NCBI RefSeq assembly: GCF_900005765.1 | Contig: NC_041688.1 | Span: 715,341 to 779,340, forward strand | Direction of reading: 5' to 3' | Source of the DNA: Plasmodium relictum | Taxonomy: Eukaryota > Apicomplexa > Aconoidasida > Haemosporida > Plasmodiidae | Length of the DNA stretch: 64,000 bases | In this document: positions 9,455 to 49,410 of the stretch, one piece after another | Layout: each line of letters begins with the position of its first letter | Position numbering within the stretch: position 1 is the stretch's first letter | Notes under the pieces: generated by a model | Database searches by the model: none | Told to the model about the DNA's origin: nothing | What the model saw: the letters and a program-made list of their open reading frames with translations, nothing else | Position numbers and translations under genes: made by a program

Positions 9455-11341
9455 ATGGAAAGTTATAAAGGATTAAATTTTGTTGAAAACAATTTAGGTA
9501 ATAAGATATATTCTGAAAAAGAAAATTGCAAAATAAAATTGAATAGAAAAGAAGATGAGGATTTTACTTATTCAACTTATGAGCATGTAGAAACAGAAAT
9601 CGAAAAATGTGCTGATGGGAATATTGTTTGTAATAAAAATAAAAGGATATATGAAATTATGGTAGAGAAAATAAAAAAAGAAAAAAAACTAGGAGTATTA
9701 ATTGTAGGAATTGGTGGAAATAACTCCACGACATTACTAGGTGGTATTTGTGCTAATTCAAAAAATTTAACATATATAAATAAATGTGATTTAAAAAAAG
9801 CAAACTATTTAGGAAGCGTTTTTTTATCATCTAATATTAGATTAGGTTATGATAAAAAGGAAAGAGAACATGTATATTGTCCAATTCGTAAATTAATAGA
9901 ATTATATGATCCTAAAAATATAGTGTATGGTGGTTGGGATATAAACAATTTAAATTTAAAAGATTGTCTAATTAGAAATAAAGTTTTTGAAAATGACTTA
10001 ATTGAAAAAATAAAAAATGACTTAGATTATATTCCTTTAAAAAGTGTTTACTTTAAAGGTAATTTCATATCTAGTAATCAACAAAGTAGAGTAAATAATA
10101 TATTAATTGGAAATAATAAGCTGGATATATTAGAAAAAGTTCGAGATCAAATAAGAAATTTTCAAAAAGATAACAATTTAGATGATTTAATAGTACTATG
10201 GTCAGGCAATACAGAAAAAAATATTCCAAATATTGAAGGAGTAAATGACACAATAGAAAATATTTTATATGCATGTAAAAATAATCATCCATCTATTTCT
10301 CCAAGTATCATATATGCCTTAGCTTCAGTTTTAGAAAATATCCCTTTTATTAATAGTAGTCCTCAAAATACCTTTGTAAATGCAATAGTTCAATTAGCAA
10401 AACAAAAAAGAGTTTTTATTATTGGAAATGATTTAAAAACAGGTCAAACTAAAATTAAAAATTTTCTTCTAGATTTTTATTTTAGTACAGGTAAAAACAT
10501 ACACATCCACAAAAAAAAAAATATTCTATTTTATATATATATACATGTTTTGCGTCATTTTTTTTTTTCTATTTGTGTAGGTCTAAAACCAAAAAGTATA
10601 GTTTCCTATAATCATCTAGGAAATAATGATGGAAAAAATTTATCATCTAGCCTTCAATTTTATAGTAAGAAAATTTCAAAGAGTAATCTAATATGTGATT
10701 ATGTGAAAGCAAATGAACAATTATATGATGATGAAATAACTGATCCTGTTTTTAAACAAAACAAGGAATGTAGTCATGTAGATAGTTTGAATGAGGCATG
10801 CAATCAAAATTTAGAAAATGAGAATGAAGTTTTCGACGGGGAATATATTGAAAAACAAAAAGTAAATAGTGAAATTGTTATTAAATATGTTCCTTATGTT
10901 GGTGATGATAAAAAAGCAATAGATGAATATATCAGTGAAATTTTTATGAATGGAAAAAATACAATTGTTTTATATAATATCTGTCAGGATTCACTTTTAG
11001 CTTCTCCTATATTAATAGATTTAATTCTTTTAGTAGAACTCTCACAAAGAGTTTATTTTAAATGTAATGAAGAAAAAGAAGTTGGAGAAGAAATAAATGC
11101 TAGTATAAAAATAGATGATTATCAATTGTCCCATAAAATATTAAAACCAAAATATATTAACTATAAACAAATGGATAGCGTGTTGTTTTTGTCTAGTATA
11201 TTTTGTAAATCTCCATTTAATTCAGATACATATAAAACAAGACATTCATTTTTTTCTCAATTAGAAAGTTTAAGTAATTTTATTAGAATTATTTCTGGTT
11301 TACCAATAGACGCACAAATAGATTTGCCATATATGGTATAA
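9455..11341 (+). CDS. INO1: Inositol-3-phosphate synthase (INO1), two exons
   Basis: Catalyses the NAD-dependent conversion of glucose 6-phosphate to inositol 3-phosphate, the entry into de novo inositol and GPI/phosphoinositide synthesis. Exons are 9455-10490 and 10581-11341. Spliced product is 598 residues. The Rossmann loop VGIGGNNSTT is at 84-93, and SYNHLGNNDGKNLSS (from residue 354), SKKISKSN and a C-terminal ESLSNFIRIISGLPIDAQ match yeast INO1 closely. The 90-base intron is a multiple of three with no stop, so the frame reads through it. I infer splicing because the 30 intervening residues are absent from the family and the ends are GTAAAA and TGTGTAG. An acidic insertion follows NEQLYDDEI. 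The ATG at 9455 follows a long T-rich leader. Confidence 0.95.
   Translation: MESYKGLNFVENNLGNKIYSEKENCKIKLNRKEDEDFTYSTYEHVETEIEKCADGNIVCNKNKRIYEIMVEKIKKEKKLGVLIVGIGGNNSTTLLGGICANSKNLTYINKCDLKKANYLGSVFLSSNIRLGYDKKEREHVYCPIRKLIELYDPKNIVYGGWDINNLNLKDCLIRNKVFENDLIEKIKNDLDYIPLKSVYFKGNFISSNQQSRVNNILIGNNKLDILEKVRDQIRNFQKDNNLDDLIVLWSGNTEKNIPNIEGVNDTIENILYACKNNHPSISPSIIYALASVLENIPFINSSPQNTFVNAIVQLAKQKRVFIIGNDLKTGQTKIKNFLLDFYFSTGKNIHIHKKKNILFYIYIHVLRHFFFSICVGLKPKSIVSYNHLGNNDGKNLSSSLQFYSKKISKSNLICDYVKANEQLYDDEITDPVFKQNKECSHVDSLNEACNQNLENENEVFDGEYIEKQKVNSEIVIKYVPYVGDDKKAIDEYISEIFMNGKNTIVLYNICQDSLLASPILIDLILLVELSQRVYFKCNEEKEVGEEINASIKIDDYQLSHKILKPKYINYKQMDSVLFLSSIFCKSPFNSDTYKTRHSFFSQLESLSNFIRIISGLPIDAQIDLPYMV
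10491..10580 (+). other. In-frame, stop-free intron of INO1
   Basis: Ninety bases beginning GTAAAAACAT and ending in a T-rich tract and TTTGTGTAG. Removing it joins ACAG to GTCTAAAACC, restoring the family sequence STG-LKPKSIVSYNH. It contains no in-frame stop. Confidence 0.85.
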
Positions 11342-11517
11342 TTTTATACAAAACAATTTTATATTTTATTTCATTTATTTTCCATTATTTTTATATTAGT
11401 GTTATAATAATATAATAAACATAATTTTTATTATTCATTTCATTATTTTATTATCTTATTTACATATTTTAAAATAAAACGACACAAAAAAAAAAAAAAG
11501 AAAAAAAAAAAAAAATA

Positions 11518-12306
11518 TCAACTTAAGTTGAGCTTCTTTGAAGCTATGTTATGGTAAATAAACTTTTCTAAATTGCCAATATCAGTGCATTTAAAATTAT
11601 CTAATATTTTTTTTTCATCATGTAAAAAAGATATTTCATTAAAATTTATTCTCTCACCTTTAATTAAATTTAAAAAGGAATCAACCTGAATAAAAATAAA
11701 ATAAAACAATAAAAATATATAGATTACAAAAAATAAAGTAACATATAAAAAAAAACTTTTATTTTACTTCTTCATTTGTAACATTAATGCCAACATAAAT
11801 TATTGAAGAAGAATCATCTTTTACTTGATACTGTTTTAGGCATTCATTAATCTGAAACATAGAAAAATAAAAAGTTTATAAAGTAAAATAAAAAAAAAAA
11901 AAGAAAAAGAAAAAAAAGATACATTTTCGTGAGATGATAAAAGAAAAAGAATTTCTAATATGATATTTTTAGTAATTCTTTTTTTTGTTATAAAATTGTA
12001 ATATCCTCTATAAATACTATGTAGTATATGGTTATCATTAAAAACCTATAAATGAAATACATAATTAGATTAAATTATTAAAATATTTCTAATATATTAT
12101 AACTTTATTATTATTTATTGTTTTCCTTCTTTTTAAAATTATACTAATTCACTATCTAATAAAAAGAAAAAATGGTTAATATCAATGGAATCACTTATAT
12201 TTTTATTATATGATTCTAAAACATATTTTGCATTAACTACATTTTTAAATAAAATTAAAGTGGTATCTAATTTTTCATTTAAAATATACAACTCTCTTTT
12301 CTTCAT
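11518..12306 (-). CDS. CGI121: KEOPS/EKC complex subunit CGI121 (TPRKB-like), four exons
   Basis: Rebuilt from exons 12145-12306, 11923-12045, 11768-11851 and 11518-11685, with GT..AG introns of 99, 71 and 82 bases, all in phase 0. The product is 178 residues, close to human TPRKB (175). CGI121 binds Bud32 in the KEOPS complex, which makes N6-threonylcarbamoyladenosine at position 37 of ANN-decoding tRNAs. Matches to the family are the N-terminal strand LDTTLILFKNVVNA (human CRVTLLLFKDVKNA), DINHFFFLLDSELVFNDNHI, then RITKNIILEILFLLSSHENI followed by NECLKQYQVKDDSSSIIYVGI (human [22 protein letters not shown] and SILIVYIEE). The start is the ATG at 12304-12306. The small, intron-split gene is easy to miss. 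Function is inferred from family only. Confidence 0.88.
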
Positions 12307-14764
12307 CTTTTAATTTTTTCATAATAATATATTAATTAGGATATATCACCAATTATTTATTAATAATTTCTCTTTAATTTTGAATTTTTTTATCATTACG
12401 AAAAAGAAAAAACATGTTAAATGATAAGCAATTTTTTATTTTTAAATAATTGATAAAAATAATAAAAAGATTAAAAATAAAAAATTTTGGAGATTCAATT
12501 AAAAAAGGAATGAATTGACTTTCTTTTCACTATATATTTATATACTCACATAATTTACTTTTTTGTAATATAATTTATAAATAAAAAAATGAAAAAATAA
12601 AAATTTTAATTTTATAAATATAATAATTTCTATTTTTAATTTTATATAAAAATTTTTAATTTTATTATATTTATTTATTTTTTTTTTTTATGTTCTTTTA
12701 AGTATATTACAATAAATAAAATATTATGTAGAAAACCCCCCAAATTTTTATATTACTACATAAAATATGGATACACATAAGTTCATTTACTTAAATGATA
12801 TATAAAACTAATATATGTTTATTTTGAAATTAATCTTTCATCAATAAATTTAGTCAATACTTCATTATTTTTTAAGAAATATAATTTTTTTTTTTTAAAT
12901 AGTGTTACATTTTTCATGAATCTTTTTTGAACAGTTTCTTGAAACCTTTTTCTTAAAAATATTTAGAAATACTTTAGAATACTTTTTTTTTATATAATTA
13001 TATTTATTAAGGTACTGAAAAAAAAAAAAAGACAAAAAAAAAAAAGAAAATACTTTTTTTAATGATATATTGTAACATTTATATTTTCTAATGACCCTAA
13101 AAGACGTTTTCGTATGCTTATTTTTAGTAAAAATGTAAAAATTATATAATGCTATTTAAAAAAATCTATATTTTCTTTTTTTATATAGTAGTAGTGTTTT
13201 AAATTAGTAAATAATTTAAGATGAATTAATCTTCATTTTTTATCTAAATATAAAACTTTTTGTAAATTAATGAATTCGGTTGGATTCTAATTACACATAT
13301 TAGTAAAATTTAAAAAACTTTTTTTTTCCTTAAGAATATAAACGTTCATTTTCTAAATTATTTATTAGATAAATAGAATAATCAAAATTTTATATTATAT
13401 TTATTTGTTGTCTAAATTATACTCTATATAATTAGCAATAATTTCTATGAAAAGTATATTGACAATACCACAATGTATAAAATAATTAATTAAAAACATA
13501 TTTTTTTATATTTCTTAATATTTTAATTTTCTTAAATATTATATCCTTTTTAATTTTTTTTTTTTTAACTGCATTACTTGCTTTTAACAATGGGTTTTTT
13601 TTTTTATTATTTTATTCATTCTATTATATATACAATACATAACGAGAGTAATTAAAAATTATATTTTCTTTTAAATTATATTTTTTCAAAAGTATTTTAA
13701 CATATTTTCCTTGTTAAAAAAACAGAAAATTTTATTTCATATCCTTTTATATTAGAATATGAATATATTATAATTATTTTTTTTTAATTACTATAAATGC
13801 ATTTTTAATTATTTCTTTTACTGAAAAGATACTCTACTCTTCTTTTATATCTATAAGAAAGAAAAAAGATTTAAAAAAAATAGATAATAGAAATATATAT
13901 TTGGATAATTTCAAACTATTCAACAAAAATTTTTAAAAACTATTACATTATATTAAAAATAAAAAATAAAAGCAACATTGAAAATATATATTGTCTTAAT
14001 ATAATAAAAGAATGAATCGCTTGAAATATGAATTGCAGAAGTACTTGTAAAATTAGAAGATACAATAATATCAATTAAAATTAATAAAGTGTAAAATAAC
14101 TAATGTTCTAAAAAAATAAATTAAAAGAAAGCATACATATTAAAGCAAAAAAATTAATTTAAATGATAAATAAATTGATAATTGTATATTACAGTATAGA
14201 TGAATATGAATGGAATGTTAACTTGAATATTCCTTTTAGATATATAAATTTTTAAATAATACACATTTTTTTAAAATAAAATTAATTTAAAAGAAATGTA
14301 GAAAAAAAAAATATATATATATATATTACTAATAGAGGAATATTTTGAAAAATTTATTAAAATACTAATTAAAATAAATATGATAAAAAAAAAATATAAA
14401 GCACTTGTATGCACCAGTATTTTCAACTATACAACAAAAAGGTTGAAGAGTCTTAAGAAGGAATAAAATAAATAAAAAGATTAATAGAAACTTAAAAATA
14501 ATTATAAAAAAAAAAAAAAGACAGTATAAATACTAAAATAATTTAAAAAAAAAAAAAAATAACAAGGTTGTAAAAAAAAGGTATATATAAATATATATAT
14601 TTAAAGCAAAATAATAAAAAAAAAAAAATTTTTTTTTTTTTTTGTTAGTTTTAATATTTATTCCATATATTTTCAAAGAATTCATGAATTTTTTATAGTT
14701 AAAGAATAATTAGAGAAAATTAATAAATAAAGAAGGGAAAACTAGAAAAATATTAACTTATGAA
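12307..14764. other. Divergent intergenic region (CGI121 / short membrane protein gene)
   Basis: About 2.5 kb of AT-rich DNA between two genes that diverge, so two promoters are expected. Notable points are a C run (CCCCCC) at about 12736-12741, unusual in such DNA, and a TGCAC site at 14410-14414, about 350 bases before the downstream ATG. No coding or RNA gene is seen. Confidence 0.55.
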
Positions 14765-15241
14765 ATGAAGAAAATATATTTATTTCTGATTCTCTTAATA
14801 AATTTAAAATTGAAAATTTGTCTTAGAAAGAATATAACAAAAAAGTATTTAAAAAATAATATAAGGAGTTTAAGCAATGAGAAAAAAGGAAATATTTTAA
14901 TAAATAATCTAAAACATTCAAATAGAGAAAAAAAGGATGCTTTAAAAAATAATATAAATCATCTAAATAATGAAAAAAAAAAAGAAAATAGCAATTATTC
15001 TTTTCTTTCTTTAAAGATTATTCCATTTTTTTTAACATCATTACTTCACACAGGAGTTAATCAAATACCGAGGGAACATGATATACACTTTTATGCATTT
15101 GAAAAAAGTCCTATTATAAGACATATGCTAATGGAAGAAGAAAGAAAAAATTCATATTATTATATCTTTTTTATAGTTATATCATTCTTAGTAGTCATAA
15201 TTATAGCTTTTTTTATTTTTAAATATTTTTTTAATTTTTAA
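14765..15241 (+). CDS. Short secreted/membrane protein; positional match to apical rhoptry neck protein
   Basis: Single-exon gene of 158 residues, ATG at 14765. It has an N-terminal signal peptide (KKIYLFLILLINLKLKICL), a Lys/Asn-rich stretch with an imperfect repeat (NNLKHSNREKK, NNINHLNNEKK), then a conserved-looking segment from about residue 80 (SFLSLKIIPFFLTSLLHTGV ... HDIHFYAFEKSPIIRHMLME), and a C-terminal transmembrane helix at about 133-155 with almost no tail. This suits a secretory-pathway or apical-organelle protein. Its position next to and converging on the giant pseudouridine synthase gene corresponds, as I recall it, to the P. falciparum gene annotated as apical rhoptry neck protein (PF3D7_0511600). 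That identity rests on synteny and topology, not on sequence I can align. Confidence 0.75.
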   Translation: MKKIYLFLILLINLKLKICLRKNITKKYLKNNIRSLSNEKKGNILINNLKHSNREKKDALKNNINHLNNEKKKENSNYSFLSLKIIPFFLTSLLHTGVNQIPREHDIHFYAFEKSPIIRHMLMEEERKNSYYYIFFIVISFLVVIIIAFFIFKYFFNF

Positions 15242-15498
15242 ATAAAAAATAAAAATATAAAAAATAATAGAAAATTAATATTGAAAAAACAACATAATAG
15301 GAAAAAACAAAAAACTATACAAGAATGACAATAAAATTCAATAAGAACAAAAAAATTACATAAAATAATAGTATAAAATTTTATAAGTAAAAATTTAAAA
15401 AAATGTTTTTTTTTAAAATAGAAAATTTATTAAATTGAAAAAAGTATTTTAGTTATGTATATATATGTATATATTTATATATATTTATTTTTAATTAT

Positions 15499-43526
<28,028 letters not shown>

Positions 43527-46500
43527 TTTTTTTTTTATTTTTATTATATATATTGTATCTTATTTTTTTTTTCTGTTCATCTAATATTAAAAAAAAAAAA
43601 GAATTACATTTTTTTGTGCAAAAAATATATATAATATATATACTTTAAGCTAAAATAAAAATTATATTAATAAAAAAGAAATATATGTATATATATAAAA
43701 ACAAAATACATTTAATAACAATTTACTATGAGTAAAAAGAAAAATATATAAAAAGATCTTTAATGTAGATATATATATTATAAATATTAATAAAAAATTT
43801 TTGTTTAAAATTTACAATTTGGAAAAAATTATTCACATTTCATGAAAAATTCAATAAAATTTAATTCACACAAATTCTACATTTAATTTTTTTTTTATTT
43901 TTCTTCTTTTTATGTTTTTTTTTTTTTTATTACATTATGTGTTCACGTAAAAACAAAGATTACAAAAAAGTATAAAATTTACGTATAAATAATATATATA
44001 TTATTATATTTTTTTTTCTAAGAATTAAAAATAGAACTTTTTAATTTAAAAATTTGTGAATATAAAACGTAATACAAAATGTTTATTTTATCTTTCAAAA
44101 AGTTAAAATGACAGCTAAAGTATTACAAAGAAATTAATATATTAAAAAAAAAAAGATTTTATTTTTTATTTTTTTATAGTATTTTAAGCTTAAAGGAACA
44201 AACATGTGTATTTTGAACAGAAGTTACTTTTATTTTTATTATTTTATTTTTTTTTTGTTTGTGTTCTTTGTAATATTAACATAATACTACATACATTTTA
44301 CAAAATTTACGAAATAAAAATCAGGTTTTTTATGTAGAGAGAATAATAATATAAATTCTTGTATATTTTTTTTTTTTTCTTTTATTGCTTCTTTTTTTAA
44401 AAGCATATTAAAGTATATAACTTAATTTTATATATACATTACTTATAAAGATATTTTTAAAAGGAGTTAAAATTTACTTCTATAAGAATTCAAATGCACT
44501 TCTATATATTAAAAAAAAAAAAAAAAAAAATACATAAGTAAAAAAACCCAATTTTTTTATATTAATATATTTTAAACTAATTAAATTTAATAGAAACAAA
44601 AAGAGAAAAAATATTAGAATGAAAAAAAAAAAAAAAATTAAGATTGATTACTTTATAGAATGAAAGTTTGTTTATTATTCTACTTTTTTATAAACGCATT
44701 TAAATATATACTAAAATACTCAAATAATTGCAATCTACAAGGATCTTTATATCTTATGTAAATTTGGAGATATGTAGGGAATTAAATGCATACAATTTAT
44801 TCATGCTATTTAATAATTTATGTTTAGTTAAATATACAAATAAGATCTCTTTAAATTATTATTTTTTTTTAATGATATATAAGAGAAAAAGCTCTACTAA
44901 AATAATAATATAGATACTTAAGTTCTTATATAGCATTTGTTTACTTTTTATTTGCCTTTAATTACGTTAAATGTTGTATGCTATAAAATCATTTTTTTTG
45001 TAACATAAGAAAAATATATTTTATAAATTGAATAAAAAAAGAAAATACTGGAACTAAATTTTTTTTTTATATACTAATTATAAAATAAATATATCAGTTT
45101 TTTTTCTCTCTTAGCATAAATGATTATATGATACGTAAGTGTTCTTCAAAAGTACTTAAATAATTTTTATATTGATGAAATAATTTTTACATCTATTTTA
45201 AAATCAATTTGTTATTTAATTACTTTTTAAGAATATTTTAAAAAAATGATTTTTTATTGTGAGGATTCATGTATATATGCACAAAATAGTATTCAAAATA
45301 TTAACTTTAAGGAAAAATCATTTCATATTAATATGAACAAAATATATCTATAATTTTGTTATACATATAATGTATATTACTAAAACTTTTAATTAAAAAG
45401 AAATGCCTTAAAAAAAAAAATTCACAATTTTGAATTAATTAAAATATATTCTTATTAAAGAAATTTATTTCTAATTATAATAATATTTTACGAAATGATG
45501 ATATATGAATACATGTATATATTCTCCTATTTATTTTAAATATTTTTTAAAGTGTATTATTCTTCATATTGAACATGTCAGTCAAAACATTTTTTAAAAA
45601 AATTGTAAAAGTACAAAAATTAAAAAATATCTCATTTTTATTATAACCAGATAAATCTAAAATATTTTATTTCTAAAATGTGATTAATATAATTTATCTA
45701 ATGTAAACAAATTTTATAATTTTTTTTTTTTTAAATGAATAGTTTTTATATTATATTATCCTAAAAAAACAAGTTTCTATTTTCAGAAAAAATAATAGAA
45801 ATAATAAAAATCATTGAATATATATATGTAAAAAAAAAAGTTTTCATTAAAATAAATAAATTAAAAAATGTGTGTAAATTTATATAAAATTTTCACATCT
45901 ATAAAGTGTTTTACATTTATATTAACTTTAAATTTCAAATAAATTTTTAATTTTTCATATGTTAAACATAGATACACCCTTAATTATTTTACATATATAT
46001 ATTTTTTCTTCTTTTAAATTATACAAGGCAATAAAACAGAGATTAATAAAAATATATCAATGAAGTTTAATATTTCTATTTTTTTTTTTAAATAAGAGAA
46101 TAAGAAAAAGCTTTTTGTAAAGTTTTATGAGAATTTCTCTAAGAAGAAAAAGAAAAATATGAAAGTTTTAGATTAATATAAAAAATAGAATAATATATTT
46201 ACACTTAAATAACATAATATTAAATTTAAAAAAATGATAAAATTTCTTTTATATATTTCATTATGATTTTATTTTCATACTTTTCAAATTTTTTGAAAAG
46301 ATGTAAAAAATTTTTAAAAAATAAAGATTAATATTTTTTTTTTTTTAATTTAAAAATATATGTTACTAATTATAAAACATGAAGTTAAGTAAAAAAAAAA
46401 AGTTACAAATACAAATAATCTATTAATGATAACAAAATAGTTACAAATAAAGGCTAAGTAATGAGATACAATAAAAAATATAAATAGATAAACAAATAAA

Positions 46501-46706
46501 ATAAAAGTTCACAACTTTTAAAAATGATAATGGATATATTTATTTGAAAAGAGAAAAAAAAAATATATATATATATATATAATATATATACTCATAGAAT
46601 TAAAGCAATATTATGATAAAAATACAAAGTTATGTACTAATTAAAAATTTCATAGAACATATTTTGTTAATTTAATAACCCTTTTATTTTCTCTTCAATT
46701 CATTTT
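43527..46706. other. Intergenic region upstream of the giant gene
   Basis: About 3.2 kb between the start of the giant gene and the 3' end of the thrombospondin-repeat gene on the same strand. AT-rich with homopolymer runs (for example A18 near 44512-44529). A 61-codon open frame near 44728-44913 has no ATG start or domain and I do not call it. No RNA gene is recognised. Confidence 0.55.
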
Positions 46707-48119
46707 TTAAACATTTGTAGTCTCTGCAAAGGCATTATCAATATAAATACCTGACGATTTTTCGGCAGCTATAGTCATGGATTTATTAGATTTTCTTTTT
46801 TTGCTTAATATCCTTTTAAATTTTTGTATGAGATCAAAGTAATATATAATAAAAATTATTAATAATAATGAGAGTAATACTGAAATAATAATTACATAAT
46901 TCTTAATTTCACCTTCTTTGTTATATATTTTAGGGACTTTATAGTCATCTGCTGGTAGTCTTTCAGAAATAGTGCCTTTGTTATATATGTCATCATAAGA
47001 ATCATCTTTGTCCTCGTCTTCAACTTTATCTTCTTCATTGATTTTATTTTCATCTTTTATTTCAAAATCCTCATATTTATAATCTATTAATTCATTATCT
47101 TTATATACTTTTACACTTCCTTCTTTCATTAATTTATTGTAGTCATCATCTGTTAAATTTATAACTGAATTGCTTATAAGAAAATTCATAGGAACCATAT
47201 CGGAATTATTAGTACTTGAATCTAATGATGCAAAACTATAATTATTTTTATTAAAATTCAAATCATATTTTGAATCTGAACTAAATATATATAGAGGAAA
47301 ATGCTTTTGCATATTTTGTATTTTATATTTTTCACTACTGTTAATAGAAAAATCTTCATGTCTTTTAAGATCTACTAAACTAACTTTACTGTTATTACTA
47401 CTATTCCTCTTTTTTTTTTCTTTTTCACAGTATTTGCAAAATTCTATCAAAATTATTTTTTCATTTATAGGACAAGAAAGACCATACTTATCAACATTGT
47501 TATGCAAGATTTTAAATACATGAGGAATTGTAGCATTATTACCGCTACATATATACGAACATCTATCAAGATGCAGAGAAAAATTAAAAGTACAACTTGC
47601 CGTATCATTCAAAAAATCACCAGTTACTACTTCTTTGCTGAAGCAATTTTTCTTTTCTAATGTTCCAAGACATTTATCTAATCCATAAGGTTTAGATAAA
47701 ATACCTTTAACTCTTATTTGATAGCTATCTTTTCCTAAATCAATGCAATTACTCCATTTACTAAATTTCTTTTCATGTAAGCAAGTACTTGTGCATTTGC
47801 TACTAGAAACATTTTTTAATAGTATTATCATATTAGAATCTTTAAATAAACAAAATTTATCTTCATTATTTATAATTTCATTCCAATTAGAAAATGTTGA
47901 ATCAATAACGGAACATACATTATTTGTATCATATGTTGCAATATAATTATTTTCATAATTATTTAAATTATTTAAGCAATCTCTCCAATCTTTCAATATT
48001 TCTCGTTTTATAATTTTTGGTTTTACACATAATTGTCCTATGTAAATGTTATAATTCATTAAAATTCCACACTCTATAGATTTTAAAAACGTAAAAAAAT
48101 TTATTATGAAAATAAAGAA

Positions 48120-48156
<37 letters not shown>

Positions 48157-49410
48157 TAAATTATAATAATGTATATAAATTATAGATATTACTTAAATGC
48201 AATAATATTCATTTTTTTTGTACTTTTTTTGATTATTACTTGATAAAATTATGTTTTTTTTATGATGACTATCCAATTTTTTTGAACAAACATGAAAATC
48301 ATAATCAGCAGGATAAATCTCATTATTTTGTTCTTTAATAATTTCACACAATTCATCAACGGTATTTAACAAAATACATTTTCCTGTTGAATAATTATAC
48401 GAAAATTCTGAGCAAAAATTATAATTTAAGCAAGCTTCTTTGCATAACAATTTACTTTTCACATAATCATAGTTTATCTGGAATAATTTTAAACATTCTT
48501 CATTATAATTTATATTCTTCTTATAAGAGCAATTTCTACAAGGTTGCTCATTACAATTTTTTTTTTCTTTTGTATCAGAATTAATTGTATAACCCCCATT
48601 ACAGCTTCTACTGCACTTACTCCATATACTATGGCTACTTCCCTTTTCTTTTTTTTCATTTTCATCATAAATGCGTTGAGTTTTTATTTCATTATTTTGC
48701 AACAATTCTCCGTGTTCTTTTATGTAGTTTGAGTTTTCATTTTCCATATTAATTTGAACTTTCCCTTCAATAAATTTTGAATAATTTTGCAGACTGTTTT
48801 CACTTAAAACATTATTAGTTTCATCTGATGATACTTCCTCTAAAAAATTAAACTTGTTAGGACATCCTAATTCTAAACTTTTATTTTCTTTTTTTTCTTC
48901 CACTTCTATTTCTTTTTCATTTCTTTTTTCTTCCTCTTTCTTATTTAATATATCATCATTTATTAATTTATCTATTTCACTTTCTTTCTTTTTGTTATCT
49001 TCTTTTTTTACTTCTTTTACTTCATTTAGCTCCGATTGAACTTCTGTTGTCCCCTTTTGTTCTATTTCATTATCTTCTTTTTTTTCTTCTTTTTTAGGTC
49101 CTTTATAATTGTTCTGGCTTATGTATTTATCATCATTTTCAGAAAAATTGTTTGTTGATGTGTCTTCATTATCATTCTCTATATTTTCTTTGACATTATG
49201 CATTTCCTCATTTAATTTTCTATGGTTGTTGAAAATATATAAATTTTTGGCATAATTATTTTTTTTATTTAAAATATAATATTTTGAATTATTTTTATTT
49301 ATTATATACAAATTATCAAAACTAGTAAAGGCATTATGATTATAAAATTCTTTTTCTAATAACATAAAAGATAAAATTAATAAACAATACCTAAAATTTA
49401 AAATATTCAT
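46707..49410 (-). CDS. Thrombospondin-repeat type I membrane protein, two exons
   Basis: Exon 1 is 48240-49410 and exon 2 is 46707-48073, with a 166-base intron (GTAATAATC ... ATCTATAG). The spliced product is 845 residues. It has a signal peptide-like start (NFRYCLLILSFMLL), an acidic Glu/Lys-rich region at about 90-200, a thrombospondin type 1 repeat at about 260-295 (IWSKCSRSCNGGY ... CNEQPC), a cysteine-rich module resembling PAN/apple at about 295-385, and after the splice a larger Cys-rich region that includes a second, degenerate TSR-like segment (FSKWSNCI ... KKNC). One transmembrane helix lies at about 783-805 with a 40-residue basic tail lacking the Trp typical of TRAP-type motors. 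It should be a surface or micronemal protein. By position it corresponds to P. falciparum PFE0565w, reported in salivary gland sporozoites, from memory. Confidence 0.82.
48074..48239 (-). other. Intron of the thrombospondin-repeat gene, with (TA)n
   Basis: 166 bases containing a TA run at 48123-48153. The donor used is the GTAATA that follows TTA-TCA-A. This joins A to AG-TGT-GGA in frame. Reading past the donor runs to a stop, and the following exon carries an upstream hydrophobic stretch made of intronic sequence. Confidence 0.75.

Noticed and set aside
44728-44913. 61-codon plus-strand frame in the gap upstream of the giant gene
   Set aside because: Starts with TTG, no ATG or splice signals that extend it, no recognisable family.
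43527-46706. Possible centromere in one of the long AT-rich gaps (43.5-46.7 kb, 49.4-52.3 kb or 12.3-14.8 kb)
   Set aside because: A Plasmodium centromere should show about 2 kb of nearly pure AT with an internal tandem repeat array. These gaps contain scattered G and C and no such array.
46707-48125. Frame starting at 48125 with a signal-peptide-like hydrophobic stretch as a separate gene
   Set aside because: The hydrophobic codons come from the T-rich end of an intron. A phase-correct splice with good GT/AG ends links it to the frame upstream, and 67 bases is too little for a separate Plasmodium promoter.
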